Assembly: GCF_028551255.1 (NCBI RefSeq)
Contig: NZ_CP117029.1
Span: 1,364,001 to 1,428,000 of the forward strand
Length of the DNA: 64,000 bases
Direction: 5' to 3'
From: Vibrio tubiashii
GTDB taxonomy: Bacteria > Pseudomonadota > Gammaproteobacteria > Enterobacterales > Vibrionaceae
In this document: positions 1 through 8,669 of the stretch, piece by piece
How the letters are laid out: each line of letters starts with the position of its first letter
Numbering within the stretch: the stretch's first letter is position 1
Notes under the pieces: generated by a model
Told to the model about the DNA's origin: nothing
The model's database searches: none
What the model saw: the letters and a program-made list of their open reading frames with translations, nothing else
Program-made: the position numbers and the translations under genes

Positions 1-990
1 GATCATCGACCGCTTGGAGGTTTGCACGCCAATATGATCGTATATGCATCGTTAAAGCGTTATCTCTATACCTCCGATTTGATGACCTTAGACTTGGTGC
101 ATGGCGGAAACAGCTCGAACCACATTTTGGGGCCACCAGGGGTACTAGGCTATTCAATTAGTTTTATTCCTGTTGATGAGCGTAGTTTGAAGATTGATCT
201 TGACAGATTCGAGGATGTAGCAAAAAGAAAAAAACCATCCTTAGTGAGTTTAGGGGCAGGTGTTAACCTTTTCCCATTTCCAGTGACAGAGATTAAAGAG
301 ATCGTATCTCGCTGGTCTGGAAAGATTTTATTTGATGGTGCTCATCAGGCGGGGTTAATTGCCGCTGGGATGTATCCAAACCCATTAACACAGGGAGCCG
401 ATGTATTCACCGCCTCAACTGGGAAAACCTTCAGCGGTCCTCAAGGTGGTCTCATATGTTGGAACTCTGGCGAGCTTTCCGATGCTTTAAGTACGACAAT
501 TTTTCCGACCCTAACTGGTTCTCATCAACTTAATCGAGTGGCAGCGCTAGTCGCTTCCTCTATCGAAATGAAAACGCATGGAAAAGAGTATATGGCACAA
601 GGAATCAGTAATGCTAAGCGCTTTGCTTCCGCATTGTATGATGAAGGCCTTGATGTGCTCTATGCAGACTATGACTTTACAGAAACACATCAAGTGTTGG
701 TTCATTGGAAGTATCCCGAAGGCGCAAAAGCTGCGTGCTTTAAACTCGCAAGTGTTGGCATCTTTGCCAATGCAGTCCCTTTACCGGGAGATAACAGTCT
801 GCTGTCTGGAATACGGTTTGGCATGACCGAAGTAACACGATTAGGAATTAGGCCCGACGAAATAATCGAAGTTGCAAAGATAACATCAGGTGTTTTACAT
901 GGACGCTATTCTTCAAAGCGCGCCCGATCACGAATAGCAGGTTTAGCTACGGTACTGTCAAATATCAACTATTGCTTGGAGGAAATCTGA
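1..990 (+). CDS. SHMT-like PLP-dependent enzyme, 5' end cut by window edge
   Basis: This is the C-terminal part of a fold-type I PLP enzyme of the serine hydroxymethyltransferase family. The frame is open from base 1, so about 100 N-terminal residues lie outside the window. Family landmarks are visible in order: a DHRPLGGLHANM segment, LDLVHGG (SHMT has DHGGHLTHG), LFDGAHQAGLIAAG (PLP-ring Asp and His region), and STGKTFSGPQGG, where the Lys should form the Schiff base. The wording of these motifs differs from housekeeping GlyA (TTTHKTLRGPRGG). I therefore infer a specialised amino-acid aldolase, transaldolase or transaminase-like enzyme, not GlyA. Its TGA overlaps the ATG of a LysE-type exporter, so the two are translationally coupled. 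The enzyme may make or process the amino acid that is exported. Substrate unknown. Confidence 0.75.
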   Translation, partial: DHRPLGGLHANMIVYASLKRYLYTSDLMTLDLVHGGNSSNHILGPPGVLGYSISFIPVDERSLKIDLDRFEDVAKRKKPSLVSLGAGVNLFPFPVTEIKEIVSRWSGKILFDGAHQAGLIAAGMYPNPLTQGADVFTASTGKTFSGPQGGLICWNSGELSDALSTTIFPTLTGSHQLNRVAALVASSIEMKTHGKEYMAQGISNAKRFASALYDEGLDVLYADYDFTETHQVLVHWKYPEGAKAACFKLASVGIFANAVPLPGDNSLLSGIRFGMTEVTRLGIRPDEIIEVAKITSGVLHGRYSSKRARSRIAGLATVLSNINYCLEEI

Positions 991-1628
991 TGGCTTCAGG
1001 CATAGAGCTTTCAACTTTTATGTTAGCGACTCTTCTTTACGCATTTATGCCCGGTCCAGCAATGCTTTACAGCATCGCACAGACAATTTCAGGTGGGCGT
1101 CGAGTTGGTTTAATGGCTGCATTTGGCCTCCACATAGGGGGGTACTTTCATGTGGTTATGGCAGTATTAGGTTTGTCAGCCATCCTGACTGCGCGCCCAG
1201 AGCTCTATTCTATAGTACAAAAACTAGGGGCGTTGTACTTAGTTTGGCTGGGATTTCGGCGTATTTTTCTAACGAAGCATGTGTGTGGGGCAATGCTTTT
1301 AGATGGTTCAGCTAATCAAGCGACGAGGACGTTTATAGATAGTGTCATCGTTGATGTTCTCAATCCCAAAGCAGCGATTTTCTATCTTGCGTTTCTACCG
1401 CAATTCGTCAATGAACAGGGCAGTGTCGCCGTATGGTTACAAATGCTCATTCTAGGTGTTATTACCAATATCACCTTTAGTAGTGCAGATTTCATCAGTG
1501 TCTTGTTATCAGACAGCCTCAAGATTAAGTTTAACTCGAATAAGGTATGGGTTGAGTCTCTCGCTCGTTGGGCTGGCTCTATTTTCATTATCTTAGGTGT
1601 AATGGCATTTTTGAACACTAGTAGTTGA
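990..1628 (+). CDS. LysE/RhtB-family amino-acid exporter
   Basis: Predicted inner-membrane exporter of 212 residues, the usual LysE/RhtB size. It has about six hydrophobic segments, an early PGPAMLY motif (family P-G-P) and the typical VLNPKAAIFYLAFLPQF segment near the middle. I chose ATG 990 over an upstream in-frame start at 972. A GGAGG at 978-982 is correctly spaced for 990, and the ATG overlaps the TGA of the preceding SHMT-like gene (TGATG). Coupling to a PLP enzyme suggests it exports that enzyme's substrate or product. LysE substrates (Lys, Thr, homoserine, Leu, Cys) cannot be told from sequence. Confidence 0.85.
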   Translation: MASGIELSTFMLATLLYAFMPGPAMLYSIAQTISGGRRVGLMAAFGLHIGGYFHVVMAVLGLSAILTARPELYSIVQKLGALYLVWLGFRRIFLTKHVCGAMLLDGSANQATRTFIDSVIVDVLNPKAAIFYLAFLPQFVNEQGSVAVWLQMLILGVITNITFSSADFISVLLSDSLKIKFNSNKVWVESLARWAGSIFIILGVMAFLNTSS

Positions 1629-1702
1629 ACTACTGACAGTAGGTGTCAGTAGAAGGTGGATAGTATGTATCAAAATGTATATCACACGGAGTCTATAGAT
1701 AA

Positions 1703-2116
1703 ATGAAGCCTGATAACAACTTTGCTGTTTGCCTATGTGGGAAAGTAGAGATGAAGATAAAGTGGAAGAATTCGAAATACACGGTATGCCATTGCAACTC
1801 CTGCCAGAAGTGGAGTGGAGGCCCTCTCTTAATGGCTTCCTGTGGTGACGAGATCGTTTTTGAAGGGCGAGAATTTATTAAAGAGTATCGTTCTTCTCCT
1901 TGGGCAACTCGGGCTTTCTGTACTGAATGTGGCACGCATCTATTTAGCCGTTTTATAGAGAATAACAGCTACAACATTCCGGTAGGGCTGTTACCTAGTA
2001 ACGAGAATATGGCAATGGACGTTCAATACTTTATTGACCAAAAACCAAAACACTATAGCTTTGCAAATCAAACGAAAACGATGACCAATGCCCAAGTGAT
2101 GGAGTATTTTAGTTAA
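1703..2116 (+). CDS. GFA/CENP-V domain zinc protein
   Basis: A 137-residue protein of the GFA (glutathione-dependent formaldehyde-activating, CENP-V) family. The expected zinc-binding cysteine pairs are present: CLCG near residue 10, CHCNSC near residue 30 and CTECGTHLF near residue 74. The length fits a single-domain member. The family binds Zn and is proposed to act on glutathione adducts, but most members have no proven reaction, so I do not assign one. It stands alone on the + strand, 75 bp after the LysE gene, and is followed within 12 bp by the GyrI-like gene, with which it may be co-transcribed. Confidence 0.85.
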   Translation: MKPDNNFAVCLCGKVEMKIKWKNSKYTVCHCNSCQKWSGGPLLMASCGDEIVFEGREFIKEYRSSPWATRAFCTECGTHLFSRFIENNSYNIPVGLLPSNENMAMDVQYFIDQKPKHYSFANQTKTMTNAQVMEYFS

Positions 2117-2127
2117 CGAGATTAAAC

Positions 2128-2580
2128 ATGGAATTACAAACTATCAAAGAAATTGAGTTAGCAGGCTTTTCAGTCAGAACCACCAATGCAAAAGAACAAC
2201 TCGCAGCAACTGCAAAAATCGGTCAGCTATGGGAAGTTTTTTATAATAAAGCGCTACCCAAGTTGAACCCAGATTCGCGTATTTACGGTGTGTACACCAA
2301 CTACGAATCTGATTGTAATGGAGCGTACGATGTTGTTGCGTGCTCTGACGCGTTAAAAAGTGAAACTGAAGGTGGTTTCGTAAAAACTCAGATTAAGGAA
2401 GGCTCTTATTTAGTGTTTGCTGCTGAGGGAGATTTTCCTAAAGTTGTTATCAACTTATGGGAAGTAATTTGGAATTACTTTGAAGCCGATGATTGTTCCT
2501 ATAAGCGTGCTTATACGACGGACTTTGAGTTTTACAAAGGTGCTAAAGAGGTAGAGATTTACATCGCTGTCGAGCATTAG
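2128..2580 (+). CDS. GyrI-like small-molecule-binding domain protein
   Basis: A 150-residue stand-alone GyrI-like domain (the AraC effector-binding domain family). Visible hallmarks are the opening IKEIELAGFSVRTTNA, the central RIYGVYTNYESD segment and the late AEGDFPKVV...LWEVIWNYFE block that ends in an acidic DFEFY strand. These proteins bind hydrophobic or drug-like molecules, and some sequester toxins or hydrolyse cyclopropanoids. There is no helix-turn-helix, so it is not itself a transcription factor. It begins 12 bp after the GFA gene. Specific ligand unknown. Confidence 0.8.
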   Translation: MELQTIKEIELAGFSVRTTNAKEQLAATAKIGQLWEVFYNKALPKLNPDSRIYGVYTNYESDCNGAYDVVACSDALKSETEGGFVKTQIKEGSYLVFAAEGDFPKVVINLWEVIWNYFEADDCSYKRAYTTDFEFYKGAKEVEIYIAVEH

Positions 2581-2671
2581 ACATAGATCCTCTCTTCGTG
2601 CGCTTTCTACTGGTCGAAGCTAGTCAAACGATGTTAAGTTATCGTTACTAAAGACAAAAGTAGAGAAGAGC

Positions 2672-2968
2672 ATGATTCGGCACATACTACTGATTAAGTT
2701 TAAACAAGACGCTGAGTTATCAGAGATTGCAAAACTTAGAGCCCTTTTTGAGCAAATGCCTAGCAAAGTGGAAGGAGTGGCAGAGGTTGAGTGGGGGCTT
2801 AACGATAGCCCTGAAGGCAAAAACCAAGGATTCACGCATTCAGTCTTGATGACGTTTGTGGATGAGGCCGGACGACAAAACTATTTACCTCATCCAGAAC
2901 ATGATGCGCTGAAAGACGTGTTCCGCCCTCTGTTAGATGACATCATCGTATTCGACTATCAAGTGTAG
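2672..2968 (+). CDS. Dabb (stress-responsive A/B barrel) domain protein
   Basis: A 98-residue alpha/beta barrel protein. The start IRHILLIKF, the mid-protein VEWGLNDSPEGKNQGFTH and the C-terminal YLPHPEHDALKDVFRPLLDDIIVFDY are typical of the Dabb family, in which two copies form a dimeric ferredoxin-like barrel. Bacterial members are small and mostly of unknown function; some are cyclases or decarboxylases. An AGAGAAGAG ribosome-binding site precedes ATG 2672. The stop is followed closely by the GNAT gene. Confidence 0.85.
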   Translation: MIRHILLIKFKQDAELSEIAKLRALFEQMPSKVEGVAEVEWGLNDSPEGKNQGFTHSVLMTFVDEAGRQNYLPHPEHDALKDVFRPLLDDIIVFDYQV

Positions 2969-2999
2969 AGCTTAGTGATTGAAAAAGGAGTTTTCTTGG

Positions 3000-3425
3000 A
3001 TGCAGTTAGTATTTAATCCGGCTTCGGACGCTCGATATGCTGAGTCTCTGACCCTTGAAAACATGTCAGCGTATTATCAAAGCAGAGGAATAGAGTGGGA
3101 TCATCGACGCTTTCTCGAAAGCTGGCAAGAGCTAGATAACTTTGAAATCTGTGTGGATGATGAGCGAGTTGGATTGGTTCGCTTTAGTTATGACCAAGGT
3201 GAAACAACGTATCTACGAGATTTCCAGTTAGAGCCGCAGTTTCAAGGCCAGGGTTATGGCTCAAAATCTATAAGCTTGATAAAACAGCATGCAAGGGAGC
3301 GAGCCAGCTCAATTATCATCTTGAGGGTGTTTATTGAAAACCCTGCAGTACAACTCTACCAAGCACATGGCTTTTCTAAGTCTTCTGAAAACAATGGACT
3401 GATGGAAATGGTATGTAGGTTATAG
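3000..3425 (+). CDS. GNAT-family N-acetyltransferase
   Basis: A 141-residue GCN5-related acetyltransferase. The acetyl-CoA pyrophosphate loop is seen as QFQGQGYGSKSI (Q/R-x-x-G-x-G/A type), preceded by the beta4 strand YLRDFQLEP and followed by LRVFIENPAVQLYQAHGF (the N-P-A-x-x-L-Y-x-x-x-G-F ending). I chose ATG 3000 because AAGGAG at 2985-2990 is ideally placed. The frame also opens at a TTG at 2979. Acetyl acceptor unknown. It lies in a run of small + strand genes, each with its own ribosome-binding site. Confidence 0.85.
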   Translation: MQLVFNPASDARYAESLTLENMSAYYQSRGIEWDHRRFLESWQELDNFEICVDDERVGLVRFSYDQGETTYLRDFQLEPQFQGQGYGSKSISLIKQHARERASSIIILRVFIENPAVQLYQAHGFSKSSENNGLMEMVCRL

Positions 3426-3485
3426 TGCTGTCATTAGCCTAGTTCTTTTCGCGTCATCCTCATACTTGGGGAGTTGGAGAATACA

Positions 3486-3851
3486 GTGACTTACGAAGAT
3501 TTTAATCAGTTCTGTGGAGAGTTCGCCGCGACAAGCCACGTTATTCAATGGGGTAACTCTCACGTATGGAAAGTTGGTGGAAAAGTCTTTGCCATCGGTG
3601 GCTGGAGCGACGGTGGAGAAGCCGCATTCACTTTCAAAACATCGGATTTGAACTTCCAGTTTCTGAGTGATTGTGAAGGGTATAGGCCTGCGCCATATTT
3701 TGCTTCACGTGGCATGAAATGGATTCAACAAACTCAAACATCAGGCGAGTTAGATGAAGACTTGAAATACTACTTGTCTGAGTCATATCGTTTGGTGGCC
3801 TTGGGGTTAAGTAAGCGAAAACGGAAAGAGTTAGGAGTCGTAGTTAAGTAA
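3486..3851 (+). CDS. MmcQ/YjbR-family protein
   Basis: A protein of about 121 residues of the MmcQ/YjbR family (CyaY-like fold, often labelled DNA-binding). Visible hallmarks are HVWKVGGKVFAIGGW near the start, the AAFTFKTSD strand, and the RPAPYFASRGMKWIQQ block that matches the family's P-A-x-x-x-x-x-x-W signature, followed by an ESYRLVALGLSKRKRKEL helix. The start is probably GTG 3486, with GGAG at 3476-3479. A TTG at 3474 is also possible. The molecular role of the family is not settled. Confidence 0.8.
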   Translation: MTYEDFNQFCGEFAATSHVIQWGNSHVWKVGGKVFAIGGWSDGGEAAFTFKTSDLNFQFLSDCEGYRPAPYFASRGMKWIQQTQTSGELDEDLKYYLSESYRLVALGLSKRKRKELGVVVK

Positions 3852-3941
3852 GGGCAAGTACAACTGTTAAATGTTGGCCCTAAGATAACGTATTTATGTA
3901 ATAATCGAGTTGTTAGATATAAAACCAACTTGAGGTGATTT

Positions 3942-4565
3942 GTGGACGAAAAATCAAAGCAGCAACTTGGCGAGCTTCTCGTTGACCAGAGAAAACTACT
4001 AGATGTGTTGTCTCATAACACTAGCGCTTTGGATGACTACCCAGAACTACAAATGCATTTACTAGAGAAAAACCAAAAGTCAGTTGACTACCGACGTGCA
4101 TTACGTGAGAAAAAGTTTACAAGAGAAGAGTTTAAAGAAGAGATATTTGCCAGACTTGATTGGATTGTTTATGACATTGCCAATGAGCTGGATGTTGATT
4201 TCTTGGTGACTAAGGTCGCATCTGTGGTCGGTGATGATATGTCTTTAATCAAAAGCCTATCTGTTAAGGAAATTGGAGAGAACCATATCTCAAAGCTACT
4301 TTATATGGTTGGTAATGGACTTCATACATCAACTGATCATAAGCCATATCCATTCCTACAGAAACGGGGGCAAGCAAGTGATAAGTTCTGGTTAAATGCC
4401 GATAAAGCCTATGCGCTATATCAACAAGGATACAGAAGTCACTACAAATTAAACGCGGTGTTTAAAGATACCTATGACATCAGTGTTCCACAGAGTTTTA
4501 TCAAGTTTATTAAGAGTTATGGTGACCCTGTAGAAATCCCTGAATGGAGAGAGTATGCAAAGTGA
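3942..4565 (+). CDS. Hypothetical protein, family not recognised
   Basis: A 207-residue soluble protein that I cannot assign. It starts with GTG at 3942 after a GAGGTGAT ribosome-binding site. The first 80 residues are highly charged and probably helical (many Lys/Glu). The middle contains IGENHISKLLYMVGNGLHTSTD. The C-terminal third is aromatic and basic (AYALYQQGYRSHYKLN, SYGDPVEIPEWREYAK). No signal peptide or membrane segment is visible. It stands alone, with 150 bp of AT-rich sequence before the next gene. Confidence 0.6.
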   Translation: MDEKSKQQLGELLVDQRKLLDVLSHNTSALDDYPELQMHLLEKNQKSVDYRRALREKKFTREEFKEEIFARLDWIVYDIANELDVDFLVTKVASVVGDDMSLIKSLSVKEIGENHISKLLYMVGNGLHTSTDHKPYPFLQKRGQASDKFWLNADKAYALYQQGYRSHYKLNAVFKDTYDISVPQSFIKFIKSYGDPVEIPEWREYAK

Positions 4566-4714
4566 GTCAACCTTAACAATACAGATTGATTTCTAAGTTT
4601 TTCTAATTTCGTTTTAATTCACGCAAAATCAAAAGTTACCTAATGTTTAGGCATCAAAGCTTACTAGGTTAGTGACAAGCTTTTAAACTGAATTCAACGA
4701 ACGAGAAAAACCTT

Positions 4715-6079
4715 ATGAAAAAAACAATCATTGCTTTAACCGTAGGTCTTGGAATCGCTTTTGGGGCATCTGCTGTCGAGTACAAAGAGCCAAACCCTCA
4801 GTTTGATCAAAATCTAGAGCGCTATGGTGTTAGTGTTGAAAATTGGGAAGTAAGAGACTATCAACGTTTCACAATGGCTGACTCGTACTTAAATCACTAC
4901 CATGCAGTTGTGAAGCATGGTGAGCCGATGCCACTGAAGGTGATCAATAGTCTAGATATCTCCAAGATCATGGTTGATGACGTCATTCCAAATAAGAAAA
5001 TCAGCATGTACAACCTAGTGCGTGATCGTGCTGAGATTCAAAGCTATGTCATCATGAACAAAAAAGGCGAGATTGTTGCAGAGGATTATTGGTCAAATAC
5101 TGATAAAGAGACTAAGCATCACTTGATGTCTGCTCACAAATCTTTCTCTTCAATGCTGTTTGGTATTGCGGTAGAAAAAGGTTTAATGAAAGCGAAAGAC
5201 CCAGTGGGTAAATATGTTCCTGAACTAAAAGGGACAGATTGGGAGAGCATCCCAGTACAAGCATTTGCAGACATGACATCGGGTATTAACCATATGTACT
5301 TTACACGTGAAGGGTACCATAACTGGGGTATGCCAGATGCGTCGTCATGTTGGGATTCTGCTATGTCTACTGCGACTGGCTATAATGGTTTAGTGGTAAG
5401 AGATGGAAAATTGGTTCCACCTTCAGATGCCTTAGGTGAAATCACTTCATTTGGTGAGTATCTAAGTGCGTTCGCGCATAAAGCCAAACCTGAGTTCGAA
5501 ACTGGTAAAGTTTACCAATATCGTGGTTTGAACACGGAAATCATGGCGAGAGCTGTGGAAGGAGCAACGGGCAAAAACCTTTCTGAGTTGATGGAAGAGT
5601 TTTTGTGGAAAAAAGGCGGCTTTACATCGGACATGACTCTTTACGTTAACCAAAATAAAGAGTCTCTGGCTGCGGGTTCAATGAACTCAACCAACCGAGA
5701 TTTTGCTATCGGTTCATATTTGATGGCCAACGATGGTAAAAACTGGAAAGGTGAACAAGTTCTGCCAAAACGTTATGTTGACGAAGTTAAAAACGGTGAC
5801 GATGAAGTGAAAGAAGCTTGGGATAAGCTGTCGTACGAGCACCTACTGGTACCAGATGCGTTTTATAAGAACCAGTGGCGTACAATGACGCATCCAGTGA
5901 CAGGCAGAACGATCTCTCTAATGATTGGTGTTAATGGTCAGTTCTCCGCGTTTGACCACGAAACAGGTATGTCTATTGCGACATTTGGTGCTTACCGCGA
6001 ACACACCGGTCAACGCTTTGTCCAAGTATACATCTACGACGTATTGTTCCCGCTGTTCGATGAGCTAGCAAAACAGTAA
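4715..6079 (+). CDS. Exported serine hydrolase, beta-lactamase/NylB-like fold
   Basis: A 454-residue serine hydrolase of the class C beta-lactamase/6-aminohexanoate-dimer-hydrolase superfamily. A signal peptide is clear (KKTIIALTVGLGIAFGASA, cleavage after residue 20), so it acts in the periplasm or outside. The nucleophile motif S-x-x-K is SAHK at residues 139-142. The block YRGLNTE aligns with the NylB-type YNSANTD in place of the Y-x-N of true AmpC enzymes. These features make an esterase or amidase more likely than antibiotic resistance, though the substrate is unknown. It is a single-gene unit that ends at the strong terminator at 6159-6188. Confidence 0.8.
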   Translation: MKKTIIALTVGLGIAFGASAVEYKEPNPQFDQNLERYGVSVENWEVRDYQRFTMADSYLNHYHAVVKHGEPMPLKVINSLDISKIMVDDVIPNKKISMYNLVRDRAEIQSYVIMNKKGEIVAEDYWSNTDKETKHHLMSAHKSFSSMLFGIAVEKGLMKAKDPVGKYVPELKGTDWESIPVQAFADMTSGINHMYFTREGYHNWGMPDASSCWDSAMSTATGYNGLVVRDGKLVPPSDALGEITSFGEYLSAFAHKAKPEFETGKVYQYRGLNTEIMARAVEGATGKNLSELMEEFLWKKGGFTSDMTLYVNQNKESLAAGSMNSTNRDFAIGSYLMANDGKNWKGEQVLPKRYVDEVKNGDDEVKEAWDKLSYEHLLVPDAFYKNQWRTMTHPVTGRTISLMIGVNGQFSAFDHETGMSIATFGAYREHTGQRFVQVYIYDVLFPLFDELAKQ

Positions 6080-6158
6080 CTTAAGTAAGAAATGAGTCGC
6101 TTATTTCTAATCATTTCTAACTAAGGCAATGTTCGCGTGAAATCACGCAACTAATATA

Positions 6159-6188
6159 AAAGGGAGCAACCATGAGGTTGCTCCCTTT
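6159..6188 (+). terminator. Rho-independent terminator of the serine hydrolase gene
   Basis: A perfect 13 bp stem (6159-6171 with 6176-6188) with a 4-nt ATGA loop, followed by a T-rich TTTGTTGTTT. It lies 80 bp after the hydrolase stop codon. Confidence 0.9.
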
Positions 6189-6193
6189 GTTGT

Positions 6194-6298
6194 TTATAGA
6201 TGTTGGCTCTTCGCATGATCATCGAAGCACTTAGCATTTAGTGTTTCCCCCTATTGCTTGTTCCACTAAATCATCTGTTGATAACAAGCTTCCTTAGT
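6194..6298 (-). pseudogene. Decayed 3' fragment of an M32 carboxypeptidase gene
   Basis: Read on the minus strand, this stretch encodes GSLLSTDDLVEQAIG, then, after a one-base frame change, GETLNAKCFDDHAKSQHL and a stop codon. This matches the C-terminus of the intact M32 carboxypeptidase at 7017-8501 (GSLLTTDELVKQATG, then GETLNAKFFQDHLKTRYLG). By eye the DNA is about 75% identical over the best 80 bases. The frameshift is a single extra G in a run of five. No homology is visible upstream of 6298, so only about 35 codons remain. The fragment has the same orientation as the intact gene, from which the DUF3087 gene separates it. It is a relic, not a functional gene. Confidence 0.8.
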
Positions 6299-6422
6299 AA
6301 GCACATCCGTTGCTATGACAGATACGTCTCCTTACCATTAATCATCGAGCGTGATGTGTATAATCACTCATTCTTTTAAGACCATTGATATGGCTTTGGT
6401 CGGCGTTAAAAATGGATTATTG

Positions 6423-6929
6423 ATGCAGTTACAAAAAATCGACAAGCAGTTATACCGTTCACGTTTAAACATCGTCATTGTCGCCTGTATAGCGGCTTTG
6501 TCTGTATTTAGTTTGGCAATCTCTCAAACGCTGATTTACCTATTCCCAGCAGAGCAAGGGTCTCATTTTCACTGGAACTTACTTGGTGTTATTGTTAGTG
6601 CAATTGGGGTAGTGGTGACGTTAATAAAGTTAAAAACGCACCCTAAAATGCGTGAAGTGGCGTATGTTTGGGATCTTAAACAGGCATTAAACCTGATCCA
6701 CCGTAAGAATCGTGCACTGCAAACAGCGGCACAAGGTGGAAATGTTGATGCGATGCTGGCACTTCAATTTAGCTACGAGGGATCTCGTCAGCTTTGGCAA
6801 CTCGATGACAACACCATCACCATGAACAGTTTAAATGCCGCTCAAGCCAAACTCGATCAATGGGTTCAAGAGCATGGTGTTACGTTAGATATTTCTGATT
6901 ATCATTCCGGACTTTTGAAGTCGTTTTGA
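6423..6929 (+). CDS. DUF3087-type membrane protein
   Basis: A protein of about 168 residues that I place in DUF3087, a family of unknown function found in vibrios and relatives. The start is taken at ATG 6423 (MQLQKIDKQLYRSRLN), which matches the family N-terminus. The frame is open from 6351 but no good ribosome-binding site supports the longer form. Two membrane helices are visible (INVIVACIAALSVFSLAIS-like, residues about 18-38, and GVIVSAIGVVVTLI, about 53-68). A cytoplasmic helical domain follows, with DLKQALNLIHRKNRALQTAA. The gene sits between the M32 relic and the intact M32 gene. Confidence 0.7.
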   Translation: MQLQKIDKQLYRSRLNIVIVACIAALSVFSLAISQTLIYLFPAEQGSHFHWNLLGVIVSAIGVVVTLIKLKTHPKMREVAYVWDLKQALNLIHRKNRALQTAAQGGNVDAMLALQFSYEGSRQLWQLDDNTITMNSLNAAQAKLDQWVQEHGVTLDISDYHSGLLKSF

Positions 6930-7016
6930 AAAATGAATGAGTAATTCTAGAATGGTTTGATTGCCTGAAAGAGTGCGTCAGTCAGGCAGTCAAACCGCTG
7001 GCTTAGTTTTTACACA

Positions 7017-8501
7017 TTAGCCTAAGTAACGAGTTTTTAAATGATCTTGGAAGAACTTGGCATTGAGTGTTTCACCAGTCGCTTGCTTCACCAGTTCATC
7101 CGTGGTTAACAAGCTTCCTTTACTCCAGATCTTATCTTCTAGCCAAGCGAAAATAGGTGATAGATCGCCGCTTCGAATCGCACCGTCAACATCGACTGTA
7201 TGCTTCATTGCTGCCATAAATTGAGCGGCATACATGGCACCAAGTGTGTATGATGGGAAGTAACCAAACGCACCATCTGTCCAGTGGATGTCTTGCATAC
7301 AACCATTCTTATAGTTGCCTTCAGTTGAAAGCCCTAAGTACTGTTGCATTTTTTGATTCCATAACTCTGGAACATCAGTGTGTTTGATCTTGCCATTGAT
7401 CAGATCACGCTCGATTTCATAGCGCAAAATGACATGAGCAGGGTAGGTGAGCTCGTCAGCATCGACGCGGATAAAGTCTTTCTTAACTCGTGTGTAGAGT
7501 TTTTGGAAGTTTGATAGCGAGAACAACTCCGCGCTGTGACCATCAAAATGCTGGCCAGCTAGACGAGCAAGGTGTTCGATAAATGCGTCACTTCGGCCGA
7601 CTTGCATCTCAAAGAATAGAGACTGAGATTCGTGGATACCCATTGAACGCGCTTCACCAGATGGTAGGCCAGATAGCGACTTTGGCAATCCTTGCTCGTA
7701 ACGTGCATGCCCAGTTTCATGAACAATGCCCATTAAGGATTGAACAAACTCGCTTTCATCGTAACGGGTGGTAATACGCACATCTGTTGGGACGCCGCCA
7801 CAAAATGGGTGAACACTTTCGTCTAAGCGTCCATGGCTGAAGTCAAATTGAAGTAGCTTCATCACTTCAAGACCTAGCGCTTTCTGTTTACTTGTCTCGA
7901 AAGTGCCTTCTGCTTGTACGAAATGCTCAGATGCTTGCTTATCGATTACTTGGTTGATCAGCTCAGGCAACCAGGTTTTTACGTCGCTGAACAGACGGTC
8001 AAGAGATTCGGAGTTAGTCCCCGGCTCATAGATATCGAGCATGGCGTCGTAAGGAGAAAGCCCATTTACCTCAGCGCGAATTTGCGCTTCTTCTTGTGAG
8101 AGTTTTACCACCTCTGCCCAGTTTTTTTCAAAACCCTGCCAGTCATTGTCTCCGCGTTGGGTACGCCATGCGTGCTCACATTTAGAGCCAGCTAAAGATT
8201 TGGCCTGAACTAATGACTCTGGTAACACGTTCGCCTGTTGCCATTGACGCTTTAACTCGCGCAATGTGGCTTTATCTTGAGTGTTTAGCTGTTCAGATTC
8301 GGCTTCGGCAAACCAGTCTTCTAGTTGTGGCTGAGTATGTAAGCCGTGAATGTGCACCGACAGTTCTGCCATTGCTTCCGAGCGAGCTTGATTTCCGCCT
8401 GATGGCATAACCGCTGCTTGGTCCCAACCACAGATAGCAGCAAGGTGATTGAAGTGAGAAATCTTTTTAGAATGTTGTTTGAGTTTTTCGAATGCGCTCA
8501 T
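7017..8501 (-). CDS. M32 (Taq-type) metallocarboxypeptidase
   Basis: A thermostable-carboxypeptidase-1-type M32 peptidase of 494 residues, the normal family length (about 490-510). It removes C-terminal residues from peptides in the cytoplasm. The zinc site HETGH is at residues 261-265, in the context GIVHETGHARYEQGLP. The HPFCGG, DVRITTRYDE and GIHESQSLFFE blocks are standard family signatures. I chose ATG 8501 (MSAFEKLKQ) because GGAAGG lies just upstream; the frame extends 17 codons further without support. A degraded copy of its 3' end lies at 6194-6298. Confidence 0.95.
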   Translation of the reverse strand: MSAFEKLKQHSKKISHFNHLAAICGWDQAAVMPSGGNQARSEAMAELSVHIHGLHTQPQLEDWFAEAESEQLNTQDKATLRELKRQWQQANVLPESLVQAKSLAGSKCEHAWRTQRGDNDWQGFEKNWAEVVKLSQEEAQIRAEVNGLSPYDAMLDIYEPGTNSESLDRLFSDVKTWLPELINQVIDKQASEHFVQAEGTFETSKQKALGLEVMKLLQFDFSHGRLDESVHPFCGGVPTDVRITTRYDESEFVQSLMGIVHETGHARYEQGLPKSLSGLPSGEARSMGIHESQSLFFEMQVGRSDAFIEHLARLAGQHFDGHSAELFSLSNFQKLYTRVKKDFIRVDADELTYPAHVILRYEIERDLINGKIKHTDVPELWNQKMQQYLGLSTEGNYKNGCMQDIHWTDGAFGYFPSYTLGAMYAAQFMAAMKHTVDVDGAIRSGDLSPIFAWLEDKIWSKGSLLTTDELVKQATGETLNAKFFQDHLKTRYLG

Positions 8502-8669
8502 GGGTCGCCTTCCGTGACTGTTGACTTGTAAAGGCAAAAGCTTATCAATCAATGATTATGAGACCAAGTGAATTTAATCAAGAGTTGAACCTTGGTTGTA
8601 CCTTCCTATACCATGGGTGAAATTGTAAATGAGCTAAGGTCAACAGACCCTATACAGCTAGGACGCACC

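Noticed and set aside
1703..4565. Run of small same-strand genes (GFA, GyrI-like, Dabb, GNAT, YjbR-like, unknown) resembling a chromosomal integron cassette array
   Set aside because: No attC/VCR-like imperfect palindromes with GTTRRRY/RYYYAAC ends are visible between the genes, and no integrase is present.
4715..6079. Antibiotic-resistance beta-lactamase
   Set aside because: It has S-x-x-K and the fold, but the second motif is of the NylB/esterase type and the class C Y-x-N and K-T-G patterns are not evident.
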